Assembly: GCA_017628675.1 (NCBI GenBank)
Contig: JAGBYS010000195.1
Location: forward strand, 1-7,066
Direction: 5' to 3'
Origin: Tidjanibacter sp.
GTDB taxonomy: Bacteria; Bacteroidota; Bacteroidia; Bacteroidales; Rikenellaceae
Length of the DNA: 7,066 bases
This document shows, in pieces, positions 1-5,876 of the stretch. Numbering within the stretch: the first letter of the stretch is position 1; each line of letters begins with the position of its first letter. Both the position numbers and the translations under genes were made by a program. The notes beneath the pieces were generated by a model. That model saw only the letters and a program-made list of their open reading frames with translations. It made no database searches and was not told where the DNA came from.

Positions 1-1480
1 CCACCTGGATGGTACCGAGCTGCCACTTGCGGCCGATAGCGTCCTTGACCATAAAGTCGAGCTTGGGACCATAGAAGGCTGCCTCGCCGTACTCAACAAC
101 GGTCTTGAGGCCCTTCTCCTCCGAAGCCTTGATGATGGCCTGCTCGGCGCGCTCCCAGTTCTCGTCAGAGCCGATATACTTCTCCTTGTTGTTGGGGTCA
201 CGTAGCGAAATCTGTGCCGTAAACTCGTCGAACTTGAGGGTCTTGAAGATGTAGAGCACGATGTCGATAACATTCTCGAACTCCTCCAAGAGCTGGTCGG
301 GGCGCACAAAGAGGTGGGCGTCATCCTGGGTGAAGCCCCTCACACGGGTAAGGCCGTGGAGCTCGCCGCTCTGCTCATAGCGATATACGGTACCGAACTC
401 TGCAAAGCGCAGGGGGAGGTCCTTATAGGAGCGAGGTTTGAACTTGAAGATCTCGCAGTGGTGGGGGCAGTTCATAGGTTTCAGCAGGAACTCCTCGCCC
501 TCATAGGGGGTGTGGATGGGCTGGAACGAGTCTTTGCCATACTTAGCATAGTGGCCCGAGGTCACATAGAGCTCCTTCTGACCGATGTGGGGAGTGATAA
601 CCTGCTCGTAGCCGTACTTCTTCTGCACGGCACGGAGGAAGTTCTCCAGGCGGCCCCTCAACTCTGCACCCTTGGGCAGCCACAAAGGCAGACCCTGACC
701 TACCCTCTGCGAGAAGGTGAAGAGCTCGAGCTCCTTGCCCAATTTGCGGTGGTCACGCTTCTTGGCCTCCTCCAACATTGCCAGGTGCTCGTCGAGCATA
801 GCCTTCTTGGGGAACGATACGCCGTAGATACGGGTGAGCATCTTGTTCTTCTCATCGCCACGCCAGTAGGCACCTGCGATGCTGGTGAGCTTGATGGCCT
901 TGATGTAGCCCGTGTTGGGCAGGTGAGGGCCACGGCAGAGGTCCGTAAAGGCGCCATTGCTGTAGAAGCTGATGGTGCCATCCTCCAGAGCCTCAATAAG
1001 CTCCACTTTATACTGGTCGCCCTTGGCCTTGAAGGTAGCAAGAGCCTCCTCTTTGGGCACCTCACGGCGCACAACGGGCTCCTTGGTGCGAGCAAGCTCC
1101 TCCATCTTCTTCTCGATCTTCTGGAGATCGGCCTCAGTGATGGGGGTGGGCGAATCTACATCGTAGTAAAAACCGTTCTCAATGCTGGGGCCGATGCCGA
1201 ACTTGATGCCGGGATAGAGGCTCTCGAGAGCCTCAGCCAGCAGGTGCGACGAGGTGTGCCAGAATGTGCGGCGACCCTCTTCATCCTCCCATTTGTTGAG
1301 CTTGATAGTTGCGTCTGCCTCGATGGGGGCCAGAAGGTCCTGCACCTCATCGTTCACAGTCGCAGACAACACATCAGCCGCCAGACGCGAGCTGATACCC
1401 TCTGCAATCTGCATTGCAGTTGTTCCCTTGGCATACTCACGAACGCTGCCATCAGGGAAGGTAATCTTAATCTGTTCCAT
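1..1480 (-). CDS. thrS: Threonyl-tRNA synthetase, partial (C-terminal end outside the window)
   Basis: Cytosolic class II synthetase that attaches threonine to tRNA-Thr. I read 493 codons from the ATG at 1480 down to the left edge; the family is about 640 residues, so roughly the last quarter (motif 3 and the anticodon-binding domain) is missing from the window. Residues 1-62 form a TGS domain starting [16 protein letters not shown]. The editing domain follows, with HTSSH (H75, H79) and DLCRGPH (C182, H186), matching the residues that clear mischarged serine in E. coli ThrRS. The catalytic core shows MNCPHH with zinc ligand C338, the motif 2 region [11 protein letters not shown], and FTQDDAH with zinc ligand H389. 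The last residues visible are WQLGTIQV. The start fits the family N-terminus; there is no clear Shine-Dalgarno, only A-rich DNA upstream. No active-site residue is missing in the visible part. It is co-directional with pdxA but separated by 213 bases, so it may be a separate transcription unit. Confidence 0.97.
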   Translation of the reverse strand, partial: MEQIKITFPDGSVREYAKGTTAMQIAEGISSRLAADVLSATVNDEVQDLLAPIEADATIKLNKWEDEEGRRTFWHTSSHLLAEALESLYPGIKFGIGPSIENGFYYDVDSPTPITEADLQKIEKKMEELARTKEPVVRREVPKEEALATFKAKGDQYKVELIEALEDGTISFYSNGAFTDLCRGPHLPNTGYIKAIKLTSIAGAYWRGDEKNKMLTRIYGVSFPKKAMLDEHLAMLEEAKKRDHRKLGKELELFTFSQRVGQGLPLWLPKGAELRGRLENFLRAVQKKYGYEQVITPHIGQKELYVTSGHYAKYGKDSFQPIHTPYEGEEFLLKPMNCPHHCEIFKFKPRSYKDLPLRFAEFGTVYRYEQSGELHGLTRVRGFTQDDAHLFVRPDQLLEEFENVIDIVLYIFKTLKFDEFTAQISLRDPNNKEKYIGSDENWERAEQAIIKASEEKGLKTVVEYGEAAFYGPKLDFMVKDAIGRKWQLGTIQV

Positions 1481-1572
1481 AATTTTTAGTTAATGTTTCA
1501 AGGGGCACCGCAATACGACCTGCAGCCTACCGCCCCAATTATCTTTTTATATCGTATCTTTTCTCTTTTTTT

Positions 1573-1585
1573 GCGCCGTTGGCGC
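1573..1585. repeat. Short GC hairpin GCGCC-GTT-GGCGC next to a T-run
   Basis: This 5-bp stem with a 3-base loop is preceded on the plus strand by a T-run (about 1566-1572) and followed by TCCTTTTC. Read on the minus strand, the direction of pdxA and thrS, the hairpin is followed by A residues, which is the wrong polarity for an intrinsic terminator. It could terminate weakly only in the plus direction, where no gene needs it. It lies 8 bases from the larger hairpin at 1594-1615, so the two may form one structured unit. Confidence 0.5.
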
Positions 1586-1593
1586 TCCTTTTC

Positions 1594-1615
1594 GAAGCTT
1601 TTTGTAAAAAGCTTC
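1594..1615. repeat. Perfect inverted repeat, 10-bp arms with 2-base loop
   Basis: GAAGCTTTTT and AAAAAGCTTC flank a GT dinucleotide, so the strand could form a tight hairpin or the DNA a cruciform. The T-run sits inside the arm rather than after it, so it is not a standard Rho-independent terminator in either direction. Its position in the thrS leader allows an RNA role, but it could equally be a dispersed intergenic repeat of this genome. Confidence 0.75.
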
Positions 1616-1693
1616 ACCAAAAACTTTTAGTGTAGCCGAAACTTAGCACTCTTTGCCACCTCTTGCTTCGGAACCACCAGCAATACTCTACCT

Positions 1694-2782
1694 CTAATTT
1701 TCAACTTTCAACTCCTTTATGTCTTTGGCATCCCTATCGCGGCCGCCCCTCTCGCGCACAATATGTTTCAGGGGGTTGGCGGCATACTCGGCCTCCCTCA
1801 GGCGCGAGCGGTAGATGTCCAGAGCCATATAGATGGCGTTGCGCATAGAGCTCTCATCGGCCACACCCTTGCCGGCAATGTCGTAGCCCACGCCGTGGTC
1901 GGGCGAGGTGCGCACAACCTTCAGGTTGGTGGTGACATTCACGCCATAGGGGGTGAGGGTCTTGAAGGGGGCCAGTCCCTGGTCGTGGTACATAGCCAGC
2001 ACGGCGTCGTACTTCTTGAAGGTGCCCGCCGCAAAGAAGCCATCGGCCGCAAAGGGGCCAAAGGCCAGCGTACCGCCCTCGTAGGCCTCACGGATGGCGG
2101 GAGCTATGATCTCCTGCTCCTCCTTGCCCAGAAGGCCTCCGTCACCCGCGTGGGGATTAAGTGCCAGCACGGCGATGCGGGGCTTACGCACGCCGAAGTC
2201 CTCCTTCAAGGAGCGCTCCAGCTGTGCTATGCGTTTGGTGATAAGCTCCTTGGAGAGTGCCGCTGCCACCTCCGCCACGGGGATGTGGATGGTCGCAAGG
2301 CCCACCCTCATAATATCGCTGCACATCAGCATCAGTGGCTCACCACCGAACTGCTGTGCCAGATACTCCGTGTGGCCCACAGCGCCAAAGCCTGCCTCGT
2401 CCATAGAGTTCTTATTTATGGGGCAGGTGACAAGCAGGTCCAGATGGCCCGCCTTGACATCCTCCGCAGCCCTGCGGAGCGACTCCACAGCCACAGCACC
2501 GGCCTCAGCAGAAGCCTCGCCGGCCGTGATGCGCATATCGGCCTTGCCACACTCAACAAGGTTGAGCTTGCCCTCGTGGGCCTCCGAGGCCGAACGCACC
2601 AAGGTATAGTTCACCTGCTCGGCGTCCTCCACCTTGGCCTTATAGTAGGACATCGACTTCGAGGCTCCATAGAGCACGAAGGTCGCCATATCGAACATCC
2701 TCTGGTCGCGGAAAATCTTAATAACCGTCTCGGCACCCACACCCGATGGGTCACCCAGCGTCACACCAATTCGTATATTCAT
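1694..2782 (-). CDS. pdxA: 4-hydroxythreonine-4-phosphate dehydrogenase PdxA
   Basis: Cytosolic NAD-dependent dehydrogenase of the DXP-dependent pyridoxal 5'-phosphate pathway. It oxidises 4-phosphohydroxy-threonine, which decarboxylates to the aminoketone used by PdxJ. The 362 residues open with IGVTLGDPSGVG. They contain GHTEYLA (substrate-binding H137) and the three metal-ligand histidines H166 (TIHIP), H211 (LNPHAG) and H266 (MYHDQG), the same numbers as in E. coli. The C-terminal block TSPDHGVGYDIAGKG is intact. The opening motif has Ala where many family members have Pro (GVGAE, not GVGPE). The protein is about 30 residues longer than the E. coli enzyme. Its last residues, ELKVEN, and the stop are encoded by a GTTGAAA heptad repeat also found at 5561-5588. 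The start is 17 bases after the trmB stop, with a purine-rich AAAAGAGAG upstream, so it is probably the last gene of the operon. Confidence 0.96.
   Translation of the reverse strand: MNIRIGVTLGDPSGVGAETVIKIFRDQRMFDMATFVLYGASKSMSYYKAKVEDAEQVNYTLVRSASEAHEGKLNLVECGKADMRITAGEASAEAGAVAVESLRRAAEDVKAGHLDLLVTCPINKNSMDEAGFGAVGHTEYLAQQFGGEPLMLMCSDIMRVGLATIHIPVAEVAAALSKELITKRIAQLERSLKEDFGVRKPRIAVLALNPHAGDGGLLGKEEQEIIAPAIREAYEGGTLAFGPFAADGFFAAGTFKKYDAVLAMYHDQGLAPFKTLTPYGVNVTTNLKVVRTSPDHGVGYDIAGKGVADESSMRNAIYMALDIYRSRLREAEYAANPLKHIVRERGGRDRDAKDIKELKVEN
1699..1712 (-). repeat. Two GTTGAAA heptads forming the 3' end of pdxA
   Basis: On the plus strand this is TTTCAAC twice (1699-1705, 1706-1712). On the minus strand it encodes most of the terminal LKVEN of PdxA and runs into the TAG stop. 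The 18-mer GTTGAAAGTTGAAAATTA read here on the minus strand also occurs on the plus strand at the end of the four-heptad array 5561-5588. The 11-mer AATTTTCAACT is shared by this site and both arms of the element at 5559-5832. Confidence 0.8.
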
Positions 2783-2799
2783 AATTCTCTCTTTTCGGT

Positions 2800-3543
2800 T
2801 TAATTGTCGGCCCTATCGGGGCGAAGCTCTTGGAGTCGGTTCTCCACCTCCTCGGTTATGTCGCAAAATGCACTCTTGTCGCCCAAGGAGTAGCGCAGGT
2901 ATGTAATGGGCATACCCTGTGCCAGGAACTTACTCTCATAGGCGGTCTTCACCGAGAGGGTCTCGTCGGCGTAGCCCGAGCCGTAGATGTCGTTGTTGGC
3001 AACCTCACAGGGGAGCTCATTCTGGGCGATAACCTCCTTGGTGAACTCGTGCAGGAACTGCGAGTCGGTCTTGAGGTTAATCATTCCTCCCTTGGCAAGA
3101 ATCTTGGCGTAGCGTGCCAGGAAGAGGGGGCCCGTCAGGCGGTGCTTAGCCCTCTGCTTGGGCATCTGTGGGTCGGGGAAGGTGATCCATATCTCGCTCA
3201 CCTCGCCCTCTGCAAAGAGCGACGAGATGAACTCAATCCTGGTGCGCAGGAAGCCCGCATTGCGGATGCCACGCTCGGTGACCGTCTTGGCTCCACGCCA
3301 CATCCTTGCGCCCTTGATGTCCACACCGATGAAGTTCTTGTCGGGGTTGCGCTCGGCAAGTGCCACCGTATATTCACCCCTGCCACAGCCAAGCTCCAGC
3401 ACTATGGGGTTGGTATTGCCGAAGAACTCGCCCCACCTGCCCTTCATAGGGTGGTCCTTGTCGAAGACCTCCTCGAAGGCAGGCTGCACCATACACTCGA
3501 AGGTGAGGTTCTCGTTAAATCTTCTAATCTTATCTTTTCCCAT
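2800..3543 (-). CDS. trmB: tRNA (guanine-N7-)-methyltransferase TrmB
   Basis: SAM-dependent Rossmann-fold enzyme that makes m7G at position 46 of the tRNA variable loop. The 247 residues are close to the usual family length. SAM motif I is ELGCGRGEY (50-58), followed by the acidic residue of GVDIKG (D75). The TrmB signature TFPDPQMPKQRAKHR lies at 121-135 and corresponds to the PDPW...KRR block of the E. coli enzyme. INLKTD (155-160) and the C-terminal TxYE-type motif TAYESKF (200-206) complete the set, so it looks functional. The start follows the gldH-like stop by 15 bases and has an AAGAAGAG purine stretch just upstream; the stop is 17 bases before pdxA. This supports co-transcription. Confidence 0.96.
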   Translation of the reverse strand: MGKDKIRRFNENLTFECMVQPAFEEVFDKDHPMKGRWGEFFGNTNPIVLELGCGRGEYTVALAERNPDKNFIGVDIKGARMWRGAKTVTERGIRNAGFLRTRIEFISSLFAEGEVSEIWITFPDPQMPKQRAKHRLTGPLFLARYAKILAKGGMINLKTDSQFLHEFTKEVIAQNELPCEVANNDIYGSGYADETLSVKTAYESKFLAQGMPITYLRYSLGDKSAFCDITEEVENRLQELRPDRADN

Positions 3544-3558
3544 TATCTCTTCTTGTTA

Positions 3559-3990
3559 CTATTTTTCAATCGTTATTGCCGCCATCCATACGCCCTTGAG
3601 CTCCTGCTCGGGGGTGAGGATGAACAGATACTCGCCACTCTCGCCAAAGAGAGCCTTCTCCACCCAGGGGGCCTTAATCTCGGTGAACGAGCCTCCCGAG
3701 TGTACGCCCTCGGCACGTAGCACTACGCTGCTCTCAAAGCGGCTGCCCAGCGGCGACTCACACTCCACCTTGAGGCTCACGGGGCCCTCCACACGGCTGC
3801 TCTCCACTCGGAGCGCCACGCCCACATTATAGAGCGAAAGGGTGTCGGTATTGTCGTAGATGATAGCCACCTCCTCGTGGGGCTCCCAGCCACCGCGAGG
3901 GGTGTCGGCCACAACGGCACCCTCAGGCCTGGGGGTACAACCCACAGCCCACAGTGCCACCAGCACAATCCACACTACCCTACGCATCAT
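3559..3990 (-). CDS. gldH: GldH-family lipoprotein
   Basis: Small predicted lipoprotein of 143 residues. A basic start (MMRR), a hydrophobic stretch at 5-16 and the lipobox AVGC with Cys18 predict export and lipidation. The mature part is a single beta-rich domain. The tail GEYLFILTPEQELKGVWMAAITIEK-like pattern (Gly-x-Tyr-x-Phe, then Leu-x-Gly-x-Trp, then Ile-x-Ile-Glu) and the central SLKVECESPLG agree with the GldH family, as does its position next to a PSP1/RicT gene. In Flavobacterium GldH is needed for gliding, but many non-gliding Bacteroidales carry homologues of unknown role, so gliding should not be assumed here. Either of two adjacent ATGs (3990 or 3987) may be used; AAAGG lies just upstream. 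The assignment rests on pattern memory and context, not an alignment. Confidence 0.72.
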   Translation of the reverse strand: MMRRVVWIVLVALWAVGCTPRPEGAVVADTPRGGWEPHEEVAIIYDNTDTLSLYNVGVALRVESSRVEGPVSLKVECESPLGSRFESSVVLRAEGVHSGGSFTEIKAPWVEKALFGESGEYLFILTPEQELKGVWMAAITIEK

Positions 3991-4023
3991 ACCTTTTGCT
4001 CTCTACTGTTTGGTTCAAAACTG

Positions 4024-5523
4024 CTATGCCTCCTTGGGTTCAGCCTTGGGCTCCTTGTTATCCTTGCGCTCACCTCGGGGCTGACCACCACGCGAGCGAC
4101 CGCCATTGCGTCCGCGGTTGTTGCGGCCACGGTTGCCATCCCTGCGCTCGCCCTCACGGCGCTCACCCTCTTTGCGCTCACCCTCTTTGCGCTCGCCGTC
4201 ACCACCCTGCTTGGGTGCCTTGGGCTCCCTGGGCTCACGCTGCTCCTTGGGTGCTTTGGGCTCACGCTGCTCCTTGGGCTCACTCGCCTTCTGGTCGCCA
4301 CCTTTGGACTCGCCGCCCTTCTGGTCACCACCCTGTTTGGAGCCTTTGGATTTATTGTTTTTCTTCTTTTTCCTCTTGGACTTGTCGAAGCGGGTGATGC
4401 TATCCTCGCCGATGACATTGATATATGTGGGCTCCTCGGTAGAGGTATCCACAATGGTGTCCGAAGTAATCTTCTCGGGCTTCTTGCCCTCGGCATTGAG
4501 CCTCATAATCTCCTTCACACGACCCACCGACAAGGTCACCAGACCCGCCATAGAGCCTGGCTGGGTGCTGAAGCTCATCGTGCGAGCCAAGATATCACTC
4601 TTGATGTGGAAGTAGTCGGCATCCAGAGCCTGCAGAGGACCGTTGATGCGGGGGAACTCCTGGCGTGCGTCGGTGTAGCAGTCGAGCTCATAGGAGAGGC
4701 AGCACTTGAGTTTGCTGCACTGACCTGCGAGTTTCTGGGGGTTGAGCGAGAGCTCCTGAGTGCGCGCCGCACCCGTCGTCACGGAGTTGAAGGAGCTGAT
4801 CCACGACGAGCAGCAGAGCTGACGACCACAAGCACCCAGACCACCGATGCGGCCCGCCTCCTGGCGTGCGCCAATCTGCTTCATCTCGATGCGGATGCGG
4901 AACTGGTCGGCGAAGACCTTGATGAGCTCACGGAAGTCGACCCTCTCGTCGGCAATGTAGTAGAAGATGGCCTTTATGCCGTCGCCCTGGAACTCCACAT
5001 CGCCAATCTTCATATCGAGCTTCATATCGGCAGCAATCTGCCTGGAGCGAATCATAACCTCGTGCTCCCTTGCCACCGCCTCGTGCCACTTCTCAATGTC
5101 GTAGGGGCGCGCCTTGCGGTAGACCTTGCGGAACTCGCCATTGTGGGGATTGAAGCCCACACGGCGCATCTGACGAGCCACCATATCGCCCGTGAGCGAA
5201 ACGATGCCGATGTCGTGACCGGGCGAGGCCTCCACAGCCACAATGTCGCCGATGGCCAGGGGAAGATTATTCACATTGGCGTAGTAGCCACGGTGGGTAT
5301 TCTTGAACCTCACCTCCACAATCTCGGTGGGGAGGTTGTTGGGATAGTCGGCCAGCCAGTCGTTCTCGTGGAGCTTGTAGCAACCGGGGCGTGCCTCGGC
5401 CGTCATCTCTGCCTCCTTGGGGCAGAACTCACAGCCGTGACCGAGCGAGAGCTCACACCTGCGACTCTCGGGAACAACCTCAGGATTGCTTGCGTTATAG
5501 TCTAAAATATACTGTTTTTCCAT
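4024..5523 (-). CDS. ricT: RicT/YaaT-like PSP1-domain protein with long charged RG-rich tail
   Basis: Cytosolic homologue of Bacillus RicT (YaaT), which with RicA and RicF forms an Fe-S complex that steers RNase Y in mRNA maturation. Residues about 65-225 carry the PSP1 region (VEVRFKNTHRGYY, AVEASPGHDIG, IFYYIADERVDFREL, EMKQIGARQEAGRIGG). The cysteine-rich segment follows: GACGRQLCC (C232, C237, C238) and GQCSKLKCC (C269, C274, C275), plus C282. These match the cluster-binding cysteines of B. subtilis YaaT. A further N-terminal set lies at C23, C31, C34 and C48. Residues ~380-499 are a low-complexity tail of KGGDQK, EQREPKAPK and GERKE repeats ending in an RG-rich stretch. B. subtilis YaaT is about 275 residues, so the tail is a large addition. 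The upstream ATG in TTAAATGTGA is closed by a stop, which fixes the start at 5523. Partners RicA and RicF are not in the window, so function in this phylum is inferred. Confidence 0.9.
   Translation of the reverse strand: MEKQYILDYNASNPEVVPESRRCELSLGHGCEFCPKEAEMTAEARPGCYKLHENDWLADYPNNLPTEIVEVRFKNTHRGYYANVNNLPLAIGDIVAVEASPGHDIGIVSLTGDMVARQMRRVGFNPHNGEFRKVYRKARPYDIEKWHEAVAREHEVMIRSRQIAADMKLDMKIGDVEFQGDGIKAIFYYIADERVDFRELIKVFADQFRIRIEMKQIGARQEAGRIGGLGACGRQLCCSSWISSFNSVTTGAARTQELSLNPQKLAGQCSKLKCCLSYELDCYTDARQEFPRINGPLQALDADYFHIKSDILARTMSFSTQPGSMAGLVTLSVGRVKEIMRLNAEGKKPEKITSDTIVDTSTEEPTYINVIGEDSITRFDKSKRKKKKNNKSKGSKQGGDQKGGESKGGDQKASEPKEQREPKAPKEQREPREPKAPKQGGDGERKEGERKEGERREGERRDGNRGRNNRGRNGGRSRGGQPRGERKDNKEPKAEPKEA
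4138..4203. repeat. Four-copy 15-bp tandem repeat inside the ricT tail
   Basis: On the plus strand, units begin at 4144, 4159, 4174 and 4189. The two central ones are identical (GCGCTCACCCTCTTT) and the outer two differ by a few bases. In the minus reading frame they encode residues 443-462 as GERKE, GERKE, GERRE, GERRD. The 15-bp unit keeps the frame, so copy-number change would alter tail length without a frameshift. Confidence 0.85.
4213..4275. repeat. Imperfect repeat encoding KEQREPKAP-type units in the ricT tail
   Basis: Residues 417-425 (KEQREPKAP) and 426-437 (KEQREPREPKAP) are two copies of one unit; the second has an internal EPR/EPK duplication. The DNA repeats as CTTGGGTGC(C/T)TTGGGCTC with ACGCTGCTC. 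Further toward the domain, residues 393-412 contain related KGGDQK-type copies. All units preserve the reading frame. Confidence 0.75.
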
Positions 5524-5543
5524 AGATATTCACATTTAACCTA

Positions 5544-5574
5544 CAAAGGTAGCGAAAAGAGTTGAAAGTTGAAA
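5544..5574 (-). promoter_or_regulatory. Predicted Bacteroidetes-type promoter of the ricT-gldH-trmB-pdxA operon
   Basis: On the minus strand the -7 box TACCTTTG (5551 down to 5544) matches TAnnTTTG exactly. Nineteen bases upstream is TTTC (5574 down to 5571), one base from the TTTG -33 consensus. Transcription would begin near 5539, giving a leader of about 15 bases before the ricT ATG. The -33 box lies inside the second GTTGAAA heptad of the array at 5561-5588. Confidence 0.75.
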
Positions 5575-5588
5575 GTTGAAAGTTGAAA
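5561..5588 (+). repeat. Tandem array of four perfect GTTGAAA heptads
   Basis: Copies begin at 5561, 5568, 5575 and 5582, are identical, and are followed by ATTATTAG. The array forms the outer left arm of the mirrored element and contains the -33 box of the ricT promoter. Confidence 0.95.
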
Positions 5589-5591
5589 ATT

Positions 5592-5607
5592 ATTAGCTTT
5601 AGCTAAT
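5592..5607. repeat. Small palindrome ATTAGCT-TT-AGCTAAT
   Basis: Seven-base arms with a two-base centre lie directly inside the left heptad array. It could be an operator-like site or simply part of the repeat element. No matching copy was seen in the right arm. Confidence 0.55.
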
Positions 5608-5798
5608 TATTGGGGAAAATTGAGAATTTAGAGAAGGGCCAAAAGGGCTAAAAGGGCGGAAATGAAATTAGGGAATATAGCGAAGTTAGGGAGGAGGCCA
5701 TACCCCCCTAAACTCCCTAAACTCCTGTTCTTCCCTAAGGTCCTATGGGGCCTTTTTGCCTTTTGGCCCTTTTCGCCCTTTTCACCCCCTCAAAAAAC

Positions 5799-5832
5799 TT
5801 TCAATTTTCAACTCTCAACTTTCAATTTCAAC
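5799..5832 (+). repeat. Degenerate TTTCAAC heptad array, right arm
   Basis: The units are TTTCAAT (5799), TTTCAAC (5806), TCTCAAC (5813), TTTCAAT (5820) and a shortened TTCAAC (5827). This is the reverse complement of the array at 5561-5588 with several substitutions. The unit at 5820 supplies the -33 box of the GH28 promoter. Confidence 0.85.
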
Positions 5833-5850
5833 AAAGTTTTACTATTTTTG
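5820..5850 (+). promoter_or_regulatory. Predicted Bacteroidetes-type promoter of the GH28 gene
   Basis: The -7 box TATTTTTG (5843-5850) matches TAnnTTTG exactly. TTTC (5820-5823) lies 19 bases upstream as the -33 element. Transcription would begin near 5855, giving a leader of about 22 bases with no Shine-Dalgarno, as is common in this phylum. Box sequence and spacing mirror the divergent ricT promoter. Confidence 0.72.
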
Positions 5851-5876
5851 TCCAAAGAACTCAATACTTTCAAGCT

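Larger units (their letters stand above)
1481..1693 (-). other. Non-coding thrS leader / pdxA-thrS intergenic region
   Basis: These 213 AT-rich bases lie between the pdxA stop and the thrS start, and I see no gene in them. They contain a perfect 10-bp hairpin (1594-1615), a GC-rich 5-bp hairpin with a 3-base loop (1573-1585), and a possible stem of GGGGC (1502-1506) with GCCCC (1532-1536) just ahead of thrS. I found no exact TAnnTTTG box on the minus strand. The nearest is TAAGTTTC (1645 down to 1638), with no convincing -33 partner, so the thrS promoter is unresolved. It could be diverged, or thrS could be reached by read-through from the pdxA operon. Confidence 0.6.
5559..5832. repeat. Mirrored composite repeat (MITE-like or structural element)
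   Basis: Two arms face each other about a centre near 5700. From the outside in, the left arm has four GTTGAAA heptads (5561-5588), then AAGGGC-type 9-mers (about 5635-5660), then GTTAGGGA-type units (about 5668-5694). The right arm read on the minus strand has the same three classes in the same order: GTTGAAA-like heptads (5832-5799), AAAAGGGC units (about 5785-5750), and TTAGGGA/GAGTTTAGGG units (about 5740-5705). The arms would pair imperfectly with bulges. The left arm also carries a small palindrome at 5592-5607. There is no transposase and no obvious target-site duplication. Confidence 0.7.
5524..5876. other. Divergent intergenic region between ricT and the GH28 gene
   Basis: These 353 bases hold two outward promoters and, between them, a mirrored set of short purine-rich repeats (5559-5832). 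I found no credible gene. The 72-codon plus-strand reading frame across 5662-5880 is made of the repeats themselves and overlaps the GH28 start. Confidence 0.8.

Noticed and set aside
314..1489. 391-codon open frame on the plus strand
   Set aside because: It is the antisense shadow of thrS, which has all expected ThrRS motifs on the minus strand.
1566..1615. Hairpins plus T-run as the pdxA operon terminator
   Set aside because: On the minus strand the GC hairpin is followed by A residues, and the larger hairpin has its T-run inside the arm, so neither has intrinsic-terminator polarity for pdxA.
1666..1680. T-box-like GGTGGTTCCG on the minus strand ahead of thrS
   Set aside because: It sits at the upstream end of the leader, almost at the pdxA stop, with no Stem I or specifier region before it and no antiterminator/terminator arrangement after it. 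T-boxes are also not typical of Bacteroidota.
1763..3720. Long plus-strand open frames (1763-2803 and 2830-3720)
   Set aside because: These are antisense shadows of pdxA and trmB. The minus-strand frames carry intact catalytic motifs, and the plus translations show no recognisable domain.
4138..4275. Repeats in the ricT tail as a sign of frameshift or pseudogene
   Set aside because: All units keep the reading frame, the frame runs without interruption to its stop at 4024, and the PSP1 and cysteine regions are intact.
3877..5505. 542-codon open frame on the plus strand
   Set aside because: It lies antisense to ricT and gldH, whose cysteine motifs, PSP1 region and lipobox are clear. The plus-strand translation is Leu/Ala/Thr-rich low complexity from the GC-rich codon pattern and crosses gene borders.
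5561..5588. Short tandem array as a CRISPR remnant
   Set aside because: The heptads are contiguous, with no spacers, and no cas gene is present.
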